The position numbers and the translations under genes are program-made. Shown here one piece after another: positions 6,875 through 16,513 of a stretch of 64,000 nt of DNA; position 1 is the first letter of the stretch; each line of letters opens with the position of its first letter. This stretch comes from Marinilactibacillus sp. Marseille-P9653. Its GTDB lineage: Bacteria > Bacillota > Bacilli > Lactobacillales > Carnobacteriaceae_A. A model generated the notes under the pieces. It was not told where the DNA came from and searched no databases. It saw only the letters and a program-made list of their open reading frames with translations. The stretch covers positions 992,001-1,056,000 of the forward strand of contig NZ_CAKAKH010000001.1 of assembly GCF_916618885.1 (NCBI RefSeq), given 5' to 3'.

Positions 6875-9652
6875 TTACTCTGTTTCGGGTTCATCAGATG
6901 AATTATTATCATCAGTTGAGTCTTCGTCTGAGGGAGGATCTTCTGGAGTTTCTCCCTCGCCCTCATCTGAATCTTCAGGTGGGGCTGTTCCACCATTTTC
7001 TTCATCGGAATTATCTGGTTCTTCTTCCGGCTCTTCAGGAACCGTTGTTTCTTCGGTATCTTCATTAGGCTCTTCGCCCTCTGTGTTTTCTTCAGGTTCT
7101 GGATCAGGTTCTACCTCTTGTTCCGGTTCAGTTGTTTCTGGAGCTTCTTGGCTTTCTGGTTCTTGAGGTTCTGGTACAGCTTCTTCTGGAGGTGCTGATT
7201 CATTTGTTTCATTCGTATTCGGAGCAGGGGAAGGGTCCTCATCTTCATCCGAGTTATTTATGTCATCTTCCGTATTATTGGATCCTGCAGATCCCCAGAA
7301 CTCACTTAATTCTTCATCAGTAGCACCGATTGCAAAATCATAAGTGGTGGTTTGAGGCAAGTGAGCAGTATTGAAATACTCATTGAATGTTTCACCAGAT
7401 ATAGAGCGTGTACCGCCACCAGGAAGTTCGACCGTACCGGGTAACATACCCGTTTGGCTAAGAACGGATTGTTGAACAATGTTTTCTGGTTGAGCATACT
7501 GTTCGCCAGCGCCTAATAGCTCTGGTTTTGTCTCGTAAACGCGATTAACGACTTTAGCCCAGAAGTTTCTATTTCTTAAACTTGCGGATTGTCCAAACTC
7601 GTCAATTAAACCAACGACTTTATTATCATAACCAATCCATGTTCCAAATGTGATTCTAGGTGTACTACCGATATACCAGATATCATCGACTTTGTCAGAC
7701 GTACCGGATGTACCTGTTTTAGAAATCCAATCGGAATCAAAATTCAATTGACTAATTGTTCCTCTAGCTGTTCCATCAGTATGAACGTCTCTCAAAATAT
7801 CTAATAGAAGATAATTGGTCTGAGGACTCCATACTTGTGTTTCTTCAGTTTGGTGCTGGAAGATAGCTTCGCCAGAGCTGTCTTCGATTTTTTCAATTAC
7901 ATAAGGATCGACATGCGCTCCGTTATTCGCAATACTTGAAAAAGCACTGATCAAATCTACCGGTGCCGGTCCACTACTTACCCCTCCAATAGCAGTAGAG
8001 AGGTTCTGACTATATGCATCTGCGGGAATCTCATCGATCCCCATTCTATTCATGTATTCAACTGGGTTAACCTGTTCTTTTAATTCATTGTAAATCTTAA
8101 GTGTAGGAATATTTTGAGAAATCGTTAAAGCTTCTCTAGCAGTCATCCAGCGATTGGTTATAGGACCGGCATTAGTCGGTTCGTAATCCTCACTTCCTTG
8201 AATAGGAAAGGTAACAGGAGTATCTGGAATAATTGTAGCTGGTGTTATTAAACCAATGTCTAAAGCAGGTCCAAAAGTAGCGAGCGGTTTAATAATGGAA
8301 CCAGGACTTCTATCAGCTTCAAACGCTCGATTAAACACTGATGAATCATAATCACGCCCACCTATAAAGGAAAGAACTTTTCCGGTAGCATTATCAATTA
8401 ACGATCCACTGACTTGTATCGGCATAGTAGCAGTTTGTGTAACATCATCAGAATCTACATAGGTATAGGTTCTTTCAGATCCCAATGTATCAACTTGCTC
8501 AGCTACAACTTGTTCCACTGCTTGGTGAACGTCACGATCAATCGTTGTATAAACTTTGTAACCACCATTTCTTAAGGCAGATTCAGCACGGTCATTATAC
8601 TCGTCTCTTAAATCTTCATCAGATGCTAATGTTTCAGCGCTGACTTCATCTTGCTTAATAAACTCTTGAGCAAGAATTTTAGTAGATTCTTTGATAGCTA
8701 GGTCATAAACATAAGAGGTATCGTCGCCATCGCTAGCTTCTCTTTCGATAAAGTCCCCAGTAACATCATAATTAAGTGCTTCGTTATACTCATCTTCAGT
8801 GATATAGCCTTCGCGTAACATACGGAACAGAACTTCATTTAATCGTCTCAAACCATAAGTTTGATCTTCTTTGAGATCTCCTGTCTGAGTGTAAGGACTG
8901 TAGCTGATTGGACTTTGCGGCAGGCCTGCAATAAAAGCAGCTTGCGGAAGGGTCAGATCAGAGGCTGGAATACCAAAAATACCTAGAGCTGCTTCTTGAA
9001 CCCCGGCAATGTTTTGGCCTTTATTGTTACGACCAAATGGAGATATGTTCAAGTAAGACTGCAGGATATCATCTTTTGATAAAGCATTCTCAAGTCGCAT
9101 GGCAAGCAAAATCTCATTGGCTTTTCTGGAATGAGAAACTTCGCTCCCTACAAGCTGTTGTTTGATTAGCTGTTGAGTAAGGGTAGAGCCACCCGAACTT
9201 GAAGCACTATTTGTTAAATCTTGTACTAGTGCTCTGGCAACGGCTTTTGGAACAATTCCATTGTGCTCATAGAAGTATTCATCTTCAGTTGCAATGATGG
9301 CATCTTTTACATAAGGAGACATTTGATCCAAATCGATTGAAGTACGAATTAAATCGCTTCGAACATCACTGATCACCTCACCACCCGCATAGTACATGGT
9401 GGATTTTATAACGAAGTCATCAATTTGAGACTCCATTTCACTATATTCAGGAATTTCGCTGTCATCTACAAGTGAAGCGAAATATCCAATAGCTGCACCT
9501 GTTCCCAGAGAACCCCCAATCAATAGAGTGACAAAAAATAGTACGACAAGGGTCTTGATAACTCGATAAGAGATATCGAAGTAATAAAAAAATCCTCGCT
9601 TTGAAGAAGTCTCTTCTGTTTTTTCTTTATTTTTATGTTCAGATCGCTTCAT
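6875..9652 (-). CDS. Class A penicillin-binding protein (transglycosylase/transpeptidase)
   Basis: A 925-residue bifunctional peptidoglycan synthase. A short cytoplasmic tail is followed by a membrane helix (about 31-57). The GT51 glycosyltransferase domain has catalytic Glu123 in ATEDEYFYEHNG and GGSTLTQQLIKQ. The transpeptidase domain has the nucleophile motif SIIK (452-455), SQN (512-514) and KTGT (645-648). Residues from about 788 to 925 are a low-complexity tail of Glu, Pro, Asp, Ser and Thr, with almost no hydrophobic residues. Location next to ccpA resembles the enterococcal pbpZ locus, and domain order fits PBP2A-type enzymes. The start at 9652 follows AAAGGAG. Confidence 0.94.
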   Translation of the reverse strand: MKRSEHKNKEKTEETSSKRGFFYYFDISYRVIKTLVVLFFVTLLIGGSLGTGAAIGYFASLVDDSEIPEYSEMESQIDDFVIKSTMYYAGGEVISDVRSDLIRTSIDLDQMSPYVKDAIIATEDEYFYEHNGIVPKAVARALVQDLTNSASSSGGSTLTQQLIKQQLVGSEVSHSRKANEILLAMRLENALSKDDILQSYLNISPFGRNNKGQNIAGVQEAALGIFGIPASDLTLPQAAFIAGLPQSPISYSPYTQTGDLKEDQTYGLRRLNEVLFRMLREGYITEDEYNEALNYDVTGDFIEREASDGDDTSYVYDLAIKESTKILAQEFIKQDEVSAETLASDEDLRDEYNDRAESALRNGGYKVYTTIDRDVHQAVEQVVAEQVDTLGSERTYTYVDSDDVTQTATMPIQVSGSLIDNATGKVLSFIGGRDYDSSVFNRAFEADRSPGSIIKPLATFGPALDIGLITPATIIPDTPVTFPIQGSEDYEPTNAGPITNRWMTAREALTISQNIPTLKIYNELKEQVNPVEYMNRMGIDEIPADAYSQNLSTAIGGVSSGPAPVDLISAFSSIANNGAHVDPYVIEKIEDSSGEAIFQHQTEETQVWSPQTNYLLLDILRDVHTDGTARGTISQLNFDSDWISKTGTSGTSDKVDDIWYIGSTPRITFGTWIGYDNKVVGLIDEFGQSASLRNRNFWAKVVNRVYETKPELLGAGEQYAQPENIVQQSVLSQTGMLPGTVELPGGGTRSISGETFNEYFNTAHLPQTTTYDFAIGATDEELSEFWGSAGSNNTEDDINNSDEDEDPSPAPNTNETNESAPPEEAVPEPQEPESQEAPETTEPEQEVEPDPEPEENTEGEEPNEDTEETTVPEEPEEEPDNSDEENGGTAPPEDSDEGEGETPEDPPSDEDSTDDNNSSDEPETE

Positions 9653-9805
9653 ATCAGACTCCTTTATATATAATAATAAACAATGTATGGCTTGCTACAT
9701 TATAGCAAATAGGTGGAAAAAGTGAAACTAGTATGATATATCAAGACATAGGAACAAATGATAGAACCTCCAAAAAAAAGAGAATGTACGTTCGATATCG
9801 TTTAT

Positions 9806-9873
9806 AAAAACAATCCTTTAACAATAGGCATACTGAAAATAATCAGGCAGTCTGTTGATAAAGGATTGTTTAA
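9806..9873 (-). terminator. Long hairpin terminator after trhO
   Basis: Arms of 17 bp (9808-9824 and 9855-9871, one mismatch) flank a 30-base loop. Read on the minus strand it follows the trhO stop codon by only a few bases and ends in TTTTTATAAA. The loop is unusually long for a terminator. Confidence 0.65.
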
Positions 9874-9880
9874 ATAACTT

Positions 9881-10846
9881 TTAGACAGTTTCGGGTAGTT
9901 TTTCTCCAATTGCAGCAAGTTTATCTGCAACTTCTTCTCGGCTTAAGTTATGTTCTTTTACATAACGGTTCTCAGGGGAAATACGACATTCATGCGTGCA
10001 TCCTCTAAGGTATTTGTCTTCATTTTCTTCAGAAGAAATAATTTGACGGTTACAGAATGGATTGCCGCAGTTTACGTAACGTTCGCAAGGTGTATTGTCA
10101 AACCAGTCTCTAGCAATAACCGTTTTTTCTTTGCGGTTAATGTCTACACTGATTCTTTCATCAAAAACGTACATTTTACCATCCCAAAGCTCACCTTGAG
10201 TCTCAGGGTTTGTACCGTAGTTATGAATACCACCGTGAAGTTGTGCTACATCTTTGAAGCCTTCTTTAAGTAACCAGCCACTAAACTTCTCACAGCGAAC
10301 ACCACCAGTACAGTAGGTAACAACTTTTTTATCCATGAATTTTTCTTTATTTTCTTTGATCCATTCAGGTAATTCTCTGAAACTCTTGATATCGGGACGA
10401 ATAGCACCTCTAAAATGACCAAGATCGAATTCATAATCGTTACGAGCATCTAATACAATTGTGTTTTCGTCTTCTAGTGCAGCACGAAACTCTTGAGGCT
10501 CTAAGTATGCTCCGGTAAGTTCGTTAGGGTTCAAATCATCTTCCCCAAGATCAAGGGAAACGATTTCAGGTCGATAGCGGACATGCATCTTTTTGAAAGT
10601 GTGCCCATCTGCTTCATCAATCTTGAACATCGTATCTTCAAAGCGACTGTCTGAACGCATAGCTTCCATATACTGTTCGGTTTCTTCAATAGTTCCAGAA
10701 ACTGTCCCGTTGATACCTTCTTCTGAAACCAAGATACGACCTTTCAAATTTAGGCTTTTACATAATTCGAGATGCTGATCTCTAAATTGTTCTGGATTTT
10801 CTATATCTACATATTTGTAATAAAGTAATACACGGTAATTACTCAA
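9881..10846 (-). CDS. trhO: tRNA uridine 5-hydroxylase TrhO (rhodanese family, YbfQ/YceA)
   Basis: A 321-residue cytosolic enzyme that hydroxylates U34 of certain tRNAs at position 5 using O2, the first step towards mo5U/cmo5U-type modifications. An N-terminal acylphosphatase-like UPF0176 domain ([31 protein letters not shown]) precedes a rhodanese domain with the active-site loop CTGGVRC (first Cys about 179). A Cys-rich tail follows ([13 protein letters not shown]). An upstream ATG at 10891 is possible, but the TTG at 10846 has AAGGAGG with 7-base spacing and matches the family N-terminus. A strong promoter lies at 10906-10934. Confidence 0.93.
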   Translation of the reverse strand: MSNYRVLLYYKYVDIENPEQFRDQHLELCKSLNLKGRILVSEEGINGTVSGTIEETEQYMEAMRSDSRFEDTMFKIDEADGHTFKKMHVRYRPEIVSLDLGEDDLNPNELTGAYLEPQEFRAALEDENTIVLDARNDYEFDLGHFRGAIRPDIKSFRELPEWIKENKEKFMDKKVVTYCTGGVRCEKFSGWLLKEGFKDVAQLHGGIHNYGTNPETQGELWDGKMYVFDERISVDINRKEKTVIARDWFDNTPCERYVNCGNPFCNRQIISSEENEDKYLRGCTHECRISPENRYVKEHNLSREEVADKLAAIGEKLPETV

Positions 10847-10905
10847 ATTTGTTCCTCCTTGATGAACATTTATAGCCAGTATGACTATCATTCTTAAACA
10901 GTAAA

Positions 10906-10934
10906 ATTATACATGATGGGGAATCAAATTGCAA
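10906..10934 (-). promoter_or_regulatory. Promoter of trhO
   Basis: On the minus strand, TTGCAA and a perfect TATAAT are separated by 17 bp, about 60 bp upstream of the TTG start. This is one of the best sigma-A matches in the window. Confidence 0.55.
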
Positions 10935-10980
10935 GAAACAGTCAGTAGAGTATCTAGAAATAGTCAAAAAGAAATTTAAG

Positions 10981-11024
10981 TGTAATATGATTGAAATCTA
11001 ATTATCTAAAAAGAATGCTATACT
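10981..11024 (+). promoter_or_regulatory. Extended -10 promoter and WalR-like site upstream of the NlpC/P60 gene
   Basis: TGC-TATACT (11016-11024) is an extended -10 element without a good -35. Upstream, 10981-10996 reads TGTAAT-N5-TGAAAT, which differs at one position from the WalR consensus TGTWAH-N5-TGTWAH. WalRK controls many wall hydrolases in Firmicutes, so a link is plausible, but one mismatch in AT-rich DNA is weak evidence. Apart from this I see nothing notable between trhO and this gene. Confidence 0.3.
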
Positions 11025-11138
11025 CTCTTTAGTCCTAAAAAAGAGGATTTGATTCATTGAATCTCGAAGCAAATTAAAATTAAAACTTAAACCAAACTCA
11101 AACGAATCGAAACAGTACTTTCTTGGAGGGAAACAATA

Positions 11139-12686
11139 GTGAAAAGCAAATTAGTATTATTCTCAGCAACAACGACTTTATTATTAAGCTCTATGATCTC
11201 AGCTCCAATTGTATCAGCAAGTGAATTTGATGGTCAGATCGATGAAGCACAAACTCAAGTAGAAGAAAAGGGTCAACAAGTTGATTCATTGAATCAGACA
11301 ATTGATGTTTTGAAAGAACAATCTGAAAAGACTCAAGCTGAATTAAAAAAAATTAACAACGACATCTCTACTAACCAGACGTTTATCAAAGAAGCTGTAA
11401 CACGTCTTGAGCAAGCACAAGTTGAATATGATACTTTACAAGAAGAAATTGCAACGCTTGAAACATTGATTGAAAAGAGAAATGGTCAGTTAGAAGAACA
11501 AGCACGTAAAATTCAAGTAGATGGTCAAACAGCAAATTACATAGAATTTGTTTTAGACTCTGAATCTATCTCTGACGTAATTGGACGTATTGATGTTGTA
11601 TCAAGTCTTGTACAATCCAATAAAAGACTTGTAGAAGCACAAGTTAGAGACAAAGAAGCGGTTGTAACGAAACAAGATAAAACGGAGCAGACAATCGTTC
11701 AACAAAATGCTTTAGCTGAAGAACTTGAACAAGTTTCTGCAGATTTAGAGCAACAACAGTTAGAGCAAGAAGTTCTAGTTGCTCAATTAGCATCAGAAAA
11801 AGCAACAGCAGAATCTGATCGTACTGAATACTTAGCTCAAAAAGCAGCAGCAGAAGAACAAGTTGTTCAATTAGTTACTGCAAGAGATGAAGCAGCAAAA
11901 GCAGCTCAAGAAGCAGAAGAACAACGTCAACGTGAGGAAGAAGAAGCTGCAGCGCTTGCAGCAGCGGCAGCTCAACAAGCCGAAGAAGAAGCTGCAGCAG
12001 CTCAAGAAGTATCGACTTCATCTTCAAATGAATCTACTGAAAATACAGAAGTAGCTTCAAATGAATCAGTAGATTCACCAGCTCCTAGTGCACCGGCGCA
12101 AAATAATACGCCAGCACCAAGCGTAAGCTCAAATGAACCAGCTGTTTCAACTTCAAGTAGCAACAATAACTCAAACAACAATAGCTCAAGTAATACTTCT
12201 AACTCAAATAACGAGTCTAGTAGTAATACAAATAACCAACCGGCAGCAACTCCTGCTCCCGCTAAAAAAGAAGAAGCTAAAAAACAAGAAGCACCTAAGA
12301 AAGAAAAAGCTCCTGAACCTAAAGCAAGTGGTACTTCATGGAGTTCACTTAAGTCTATTGCAGATACTAAACTAGGTGCTAAATATGTCTGGGGATCTAA
12401 AGGACCAAATACCTTTGATTGTTCAGGTTTTACGAGCTGGGTATTCCGTCAAGCTGGAAAATCTATTCCAGGTAATTCAGGTGCACAATATGCTAGTTCT
12501 CAAAAAGTATCAAATCCTCAAGCAGGGGACTTAGTATTCTTTGGTACTGGTGGTAGAGTTACTCACGTAGGTATCTATGCTGGAGGCGGACAATTCGTTG
12601 GTGCTCAAACAAGTTCTGGTGTTGCTTATACAAGCGTAAACTCTAGTTACTGGGGACCTAAATTAATCGGTTATGGTAGATATTAA
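11139..12686 (+). CDS. Secreted NlpC/P60 peptidoglycan hydrolase with coiled coil
   Basis: A 515-residue exported wall hydrolase. The signal peptide runs to about Ala27 (IVSA cut site). A long coiled coil (about 30-270, rich in Glu, Gln and Ala) resembles PcsB/SagA/Usp45 proteins. A low-complexity Pro/Ala/Ser/Asn linker spans about 285-390. The C-terminal NlpC/P60 domain (about 400-515) has catalytic Cys428 in FDCSGFTSWVF and His476 in THVGIYAGGG. It should cut the stem peptide between D-Glu and Lys/DAP. The GTG start at 11139 follows GGAGGG. Coiled-coil members usually act in cell separation under control of division or WalRK signals. Confidence 0.93.
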   Translation: MKSKLVLFSATTTLLLSSMISAPIVSASEFDGQIDEAQTQVEEKGQQVDSLNQTIDVLKEQSEKTQAELKKINNDISTNQTFIKEAVTRLEQAQVEYDTLQEEIATLETLIEKRNGQLEEQARKIQVDGQTANYIEFVLDSESISDVIGRIDVVSSLVQSNKRLVEAQVRDKEAVVTKQDKTEQTIVQQNALAEELEQVSADLEQQQLEQEVLVAQLASEKATAESDRTEYLAQKAAAEEQVVQLVTARDEAAKAAQEAEEQRQREEEEAAALAAAAAQQAEEEAAAAQEVSTSSSNESTENTEVASNESVDSPAPSAPAQNNTPAPSVSSNEPAVSTSSSNNNSNNNSSSNTSNSNNESSSNTNNQPAATPAPAKKEEAKKQEAPKKEKAPEPKASGTSWSSLKSIADTKLGAKYVWGSKGPNTFDCSGFTSWVFRQAGKSIPGNSGAQYASSQKVSNPQAGDLVFFGTGGRVTHVGIYAGGGQFVGAQTSSGVAYTSVNSSYWGPKLIGYGRY

Positions 12687-12702
12687 TTCAAAATCGTAAA
12701 TT

Positions 12703-12741
12703 AAAAGCAGTGATCAGAATTTCTGATCACTGCTTTTTTTG
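12703..12741. terminator. Bidirectional terminator between the NlpC/P60 gene and the M3 peptidase pair
   Basis: A perfect 17-bp inverted repeat (12704-12720 with 12721-12737, loop formed from AAAT-type centre) is flanked by A and T runs. It separates convergent transcripts. Confidence 0.9.
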
Positions 12742-12756
12742 TTTATGAGTATTTAA

Positions 12757-14565
12757 TTACTTTACATAGTTGTTTGTTAGTTCCATAAAGGTATCAATAT
12801 CTTCTTTTAAAATATTAATTCCTTTGACCCAGAAGTCCGTTGATGTCAAATCAACATTCAAGTGTTTTTCTGCTAAGTCTTCCGTAGACATAGATCCAGT
12901 GTCTCTTAATAAAGCAATATACTGATCTTCAAAGTCCGTACCTGTTTCTAAAGCTTTTGCATAGATACCAAGGCTAAACAAGTACCCGAATGTATAAGGG
13001 AAATTATAGAAAGATATTCCACTAATATAAAAGTGAAGTTTACTTGCCCAGAAACTAGGGTGATAGGTAGATAAACTATCATCATAAGCTTCTTTTTGAG
13101 CTGCTTCCATTAATTCATTCAAACGTTCTGCGGACACAAGCCCATCTTGACGTTCTTTATAGAAGTTAGATTCAAAGATAAACCGTGCATGGATGTTCAA
13201 GAACATCGCTAAAGCATTCTGGATTTTGTTATCTAATAAAGCAATTTTGACCTCATCGTTTTCAGCTGACTTGACTGTCGCGTCCGAAATAATCAGTTCT
13301 GCAAATGTTGAAGCTGTTTCAGCAACGTTCATAGCATAGCCTTGCTGTATATACGGTAAGTCAAACATTACATGGCTGTGGAAGGCATGTCCTAGTTCAT
13401 GAGCAAGGGTAGCGACTTCACCAGGTGAATCTGAATACGTCATAAATATCCGTGATTCTTTTGAAACAGGTAAACTCGTGCAGTAGCCGCCTGGTGCTTT
13501 TCCGGGACGATCTTCTGCTTCTATCCATCTGTTTTCAAATGCATGCTCAGAGAATTCAGCCATTTTGTTGCTAAACTTTCTAAAGTTATCAATAATAAAT
13601 TCTGCACCTTCATCATAGGTGTAAGTTAACGGTTTGTTGTTACCAACGGAGACTGGTGCCTCGATATCAACCCAGTCTAATGTTTCCTTACCAAGAAGGG
13701 CCGCTTTTCTATTTAAATAATCGGTAAACGGTTTTTTATTATCTGAGATGGCTTTCCACATGGCATCTAATGTTTCATGCTTCATACGGCTCGCTTCTAA
13801 TGGTCTTTCCAAGAAATCATTGATGCCATGTACACTATAGTCGGTCAATCTAAACCCAGCCAGATGATTTAATGTATCAGCGAACAGTTCTGATTGACTA
13901 CTCCATGCTTTCTCCCATTTTTCGAATAAGTCTGCTCTAACAGCTGGATCAGGATCGTTATACATACGGTTTTCCGCTTGGCCTGCTGATAAGTAGATTG
14001 TTTCACCGTCTTCATCGGTTATGGGTATTTGAATTTTAGCTACAATACTGTCGTAGTGTTGTTCCCAGCCTTCTATACCATCTATAGAAAGTTTAGATAA
14101 TAGACTTTCTTCTTTTTCACTTAACAATTGTTCGGCTTGTTCACGAGATTCGCTTAAATTAAATGTAAAGGGTTTAAAGTAATCTAGTGCCAAAAGTTTT
14201 GACCAGTCTTCGTCGCTGATGACTGTTAGCTCTTTATAGAAAGGCACTGTTGCTGAGGAGAGCTCACTAAACAATACAGATAAACGACCTATTAAGCTTT
14301 TAGCTTTTGAATTATTGACATCAGCAGATAAAGTTCCATTTATAAAGGAGGCAGCTTCACTGATTTCAGGTATTACTGCATTTTGGTCTTCCAATATGGA
14401 TTTCATATTTTCATAGCTTGGCTTATCTTGTTCTGGATTCCAGCGATTGATTTTCTCACTCAAATCAGAGATTTTTTCTGACCATTTAGAAAAGTCATTT
14501 TCTAATTCAGTTGAGTCAATACTAGGGTAGATCGATTCTAAGTCCCACTTCATACTATAGTTCAT
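12757..14565 (-). CDS. M3-family oligoendopeptidase (PepF-like), paralog 2
   Basis: A 602-residue cytoplasmic zinc peptidase that cleaves medium-size oligopeptides. The thermolysin-type motif HELGH lies at 389-393, with the downstream Glu in a NVAETASTFAE helix. The architecture matches the pepF/M3 clade-3 group rather than classical PepF. It is a close tandem paralog of the next upstream gene, with identical stretches around the active site and the GYLFSLGIYAKAL region. An ATG at 14574 is in frame but abuts the AAAGGA site. The ATG at 14565 gives good spacing and the same length as the paralog. The two genes form an operon with a gap of about 23 bp. Confidence 0.92.
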   Translation of the reverse strand: MNYSMKWDLESIYPSIDSTELENDFSKWSEKISDLSEKINRWNPEQDKPSYENMKSILEDQNAVIPEISEAASFINGTLSADVNNSKAKSLIGRLSVLFSELSSATVPFYKELTVISDEDWSKLLALDYFKPFTFNLSESREQAEQLLSEKEESLLSKLSIDGIEGWEQHYDSIVAKIQIPITDEDGETIYLSAGQAENRMYNDPDPAVRADLFEKWEKAWSSQSELFADTLNHLAGFRLTDYSVHGINDFLERPLEASRMKHETLDAMWKAISDNKKPFTDYLNRKAALLGKETLDWVDIEAPVSVGNNKPLTYTYDEGAEFIIDNFRKFSNKMAEFSEHAFENRWIEAEDRPGKAPGGYCTSLPVSKESRIFMTYSDSPGEVATLAHELGHAFHSHVMFDLPYIQQGYAMNVAETASTFAELIISDATVKSAENDEVKIALLDNKIQNALAMFLNIHARFIFESNFYKERQDGLVSAERLNELMEAAQKEAYDDSLSTYHPSFWASKLHFYISGISFYNFPYTFGYLFSLGIYAKALETGTDFEDQYIALLRDTGSMSTEDLAEKHLNVDLTSTDFWVKGINILKEDIDTFMELTNNYVK

Positions 14566-14588
14566 AACATTCATTCCTTTCAGTCTAA

Positions 14589-16397
14589 TTAAATATATTT
14601 TTCTGTGATTTTAAGGTATTCATCAATATCTGAATGTACCATATCAATAGCTGATTGCCAGAATTCTGGTTGAGTGAGGTCAACATTCAAATGCTTTTGA
14701 GCGAGCTCTTCTGTAGTCATGCTTGCAGTATCTCTAAGCAAGGCAATGTAGCGATCTTCAAAGTCCGTTCCTTCTTCAAGAGAACGAGCATAAATACCTA
14801 AACTAAATAAGAAACCAAACGTGTACGGGAAATTGTAAAACGGCACGCCTGTATTATAGAAATGGAGTTTACTTGCCCAGAACGTTGGATGATAGGTTGA
14901 TAAAGAGTCTTGATAAGCTTCTTTTTGAGCATCAATCATCAACTCAGACAAGCGGTCATCTGTTACGATACCCGTTTTTCGTTCTTCATAGAAGGCTGTT
15001 TCAAAAATATATCTTGAGTGGATATTCATGAACATCGTTGCTGCACGAGCATTCTTACTATCGAGCAAGTTGATCTTTTCAGCTTCTGATTTAGCTTCTC
15101 GAACAGTAGCATCAGATATGACCAATTCTGCAAAAGTAGAAGCCGTTTCGGCTACATTCATTGCATAGCGACGGTTCATAGAAGGTAGATCTCTCATGAC
15201 ATAACTATGAAAAGCATGTCCTAATTCATGAGCAAGTGTTGAAACATTTCCAGCAGAACCTGAAAAAGTCATAAAGATGCGAGACTCTTCTGATTCAGGA
15301 AGATTCGCACAGTATCCACCAGGTCGTTTAGCATCTCTATCTTCAGCTTCAATCCAAGCATCTTCAAAAGCGGTTTTTGCTAATGACTGCATTTTTTCGC
15401 TAAATGAAGAGAAATTATCCATAATAAAAGTCGCTGCTTCATCAAAAGAGTAGTGACGAGGTTCGAAATCTCCTACAGAAACTGGAGCAGTTACGTCTAC
15501 CCAAGATAGTTGATCAATATTCATTAATTGTGCTTTACGTTTTAAATAACGAACAACTTTTGGTTTGTTTTTAGTAATCGTGTCCCACATTGTATCTAGT
15601 GTTTCTTTTTTTAAACGATTATATTCAAGAGGACGTTCCATAAAATCTTCTGTTCCATGTAATTTATAGTTTTCAAGTCGAAATCCAGCCAAGTGATTCA
15701 GTGTATCGGCAAATAAAGGTGCTTTATCACTCCAGGCTTCTTCCCATTTTTTCAGCATGTTCAATCGAGTTTCTGGATCTTTTGCAGAGCCCATAATGTT
15801 GGCTGCTTGTCCGGCAGAATACTTTTGTACTGTGCCTGAAGTATCTTCTAATTCCACTTCTATACTTGCAACAAGGGTGTTGTAAAGGTCTCCCCAGCCT
15901 TTAAATCCATCGTTAGCCAAAGTGCTGATAGCTGTTTCAACTTCTTGAGCTAGCAGAGATTTACCTTGGTCTCTTTGTTCATTGAGCGGGAACGCGCTTG
16001 CCTTGAATGGTTCTTTCTCTAAAAGAGAAGACCAAGCTGAATCGCTCATACTCACGAATTTCTTGGTCAACATCGTAGAGCTGTTACTCATTTCGCTGTA
16101 AAGGGTACTTAGTTCTGTTGTCAGCTTAGAGGCAAGCTTGTCTTTAACATTGGCAGACAGTAACCCTCTAGAGTATGTCATAGACTCAGAAAGACCATTT
16201 CCTAGTTTCTCACTGAAATTTAAAATAGAAGCGAGTTCTTTATAATCTGGATGATCACTATCAACATCCCAATTTTTTATCATTTCATGATAAGATTTGA
16301 GTTCTTTTTTCATCGACTCGATCTTATCTCTTAAAGCTTGAGACTGACTTCCCCCTTCGAAAACAGATTCCATGTCCCAGTTAATCGGATAACTCAT
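14589..16397 (-). CDS. M3-family oligoendopeptidase (PepF-like), paralog 1
   Basis: A 602-residue zinc oligopeptidase with HELGH at 390-394 and AMNVAETASTFAELVISDATV about 35 residues later, supplying the third ligand. It is the upstream gene of a tandem pair. The copies are similar end to end, including the N-terminal (I/M)xWD(M/L)ES start and the C-terminal HLNVDLT segment, but differ in substrate-facing regions. They may have split specificity for peptides taken up by Opp-type transporters. The start follows AGAGGGAG. The gene is divergent from the VanZ-like gene. Confidence 0.92.
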   Translation of the reverse strand: MSYPINWDMESVFEGGSQSQALRDKIESMKKELKSYHEMIKNWDVDSDHPDYKELASILNFSEKLGNGLSESMTYSRGLLSANVKDKLASKLTTELSTLYSEMSNSSTMLTKKFVSMSDSAWSSLLEKEPFKASAFPLNEQRDQGKSLLAQEVETAISTLANDGFKGWGDLYNTLVASIEVELEDTSGTVQKYSAGQAANIMGSAKDPETRLNMLKKWEEAWSDKAPLFADTLNHLAGFRLENYKLHGTEDFMERPLEYNRLKKETLDTMWDTITKNKPKVVRYLKRKAQLMNIDQLSWVDVTAPVSVGDFEPRHYSFDEAATFIMDNFSSFSEKMQSLAKTAFEDAWIEAEDRDAKRPGGYCANLPESEESRIFMTFSGSAGNVSTLAHELGHAFHSYVMRDLPSMNRRYAMNVAETASTFAELVISDATVREAKSEAEKINLLDSKNARAATMFMNIHSRYIFETAFYEERKTGIVTDDRLSELMIDAQKEAYQDSLSTYHPTFWASKLHFYNTGVPFYNFPYTFGFLFSLGIYARSLEEGTDFEDRYIALLRDTASMTTEELAQKHLNVDLTQPEFWQSAIDMVHSDIDEYLKITEKYI

Positions 16398-16513
16398 AAA
16401 ATATAACTCCCTCTCATATAAATTGTATACTCTTTTATTCTACAAGTTTTTTCTTTCCATATCCATACACATAAGCTAGAATATGTATATTCGAATGAAA
16501 GTAGGTTGAAAAA

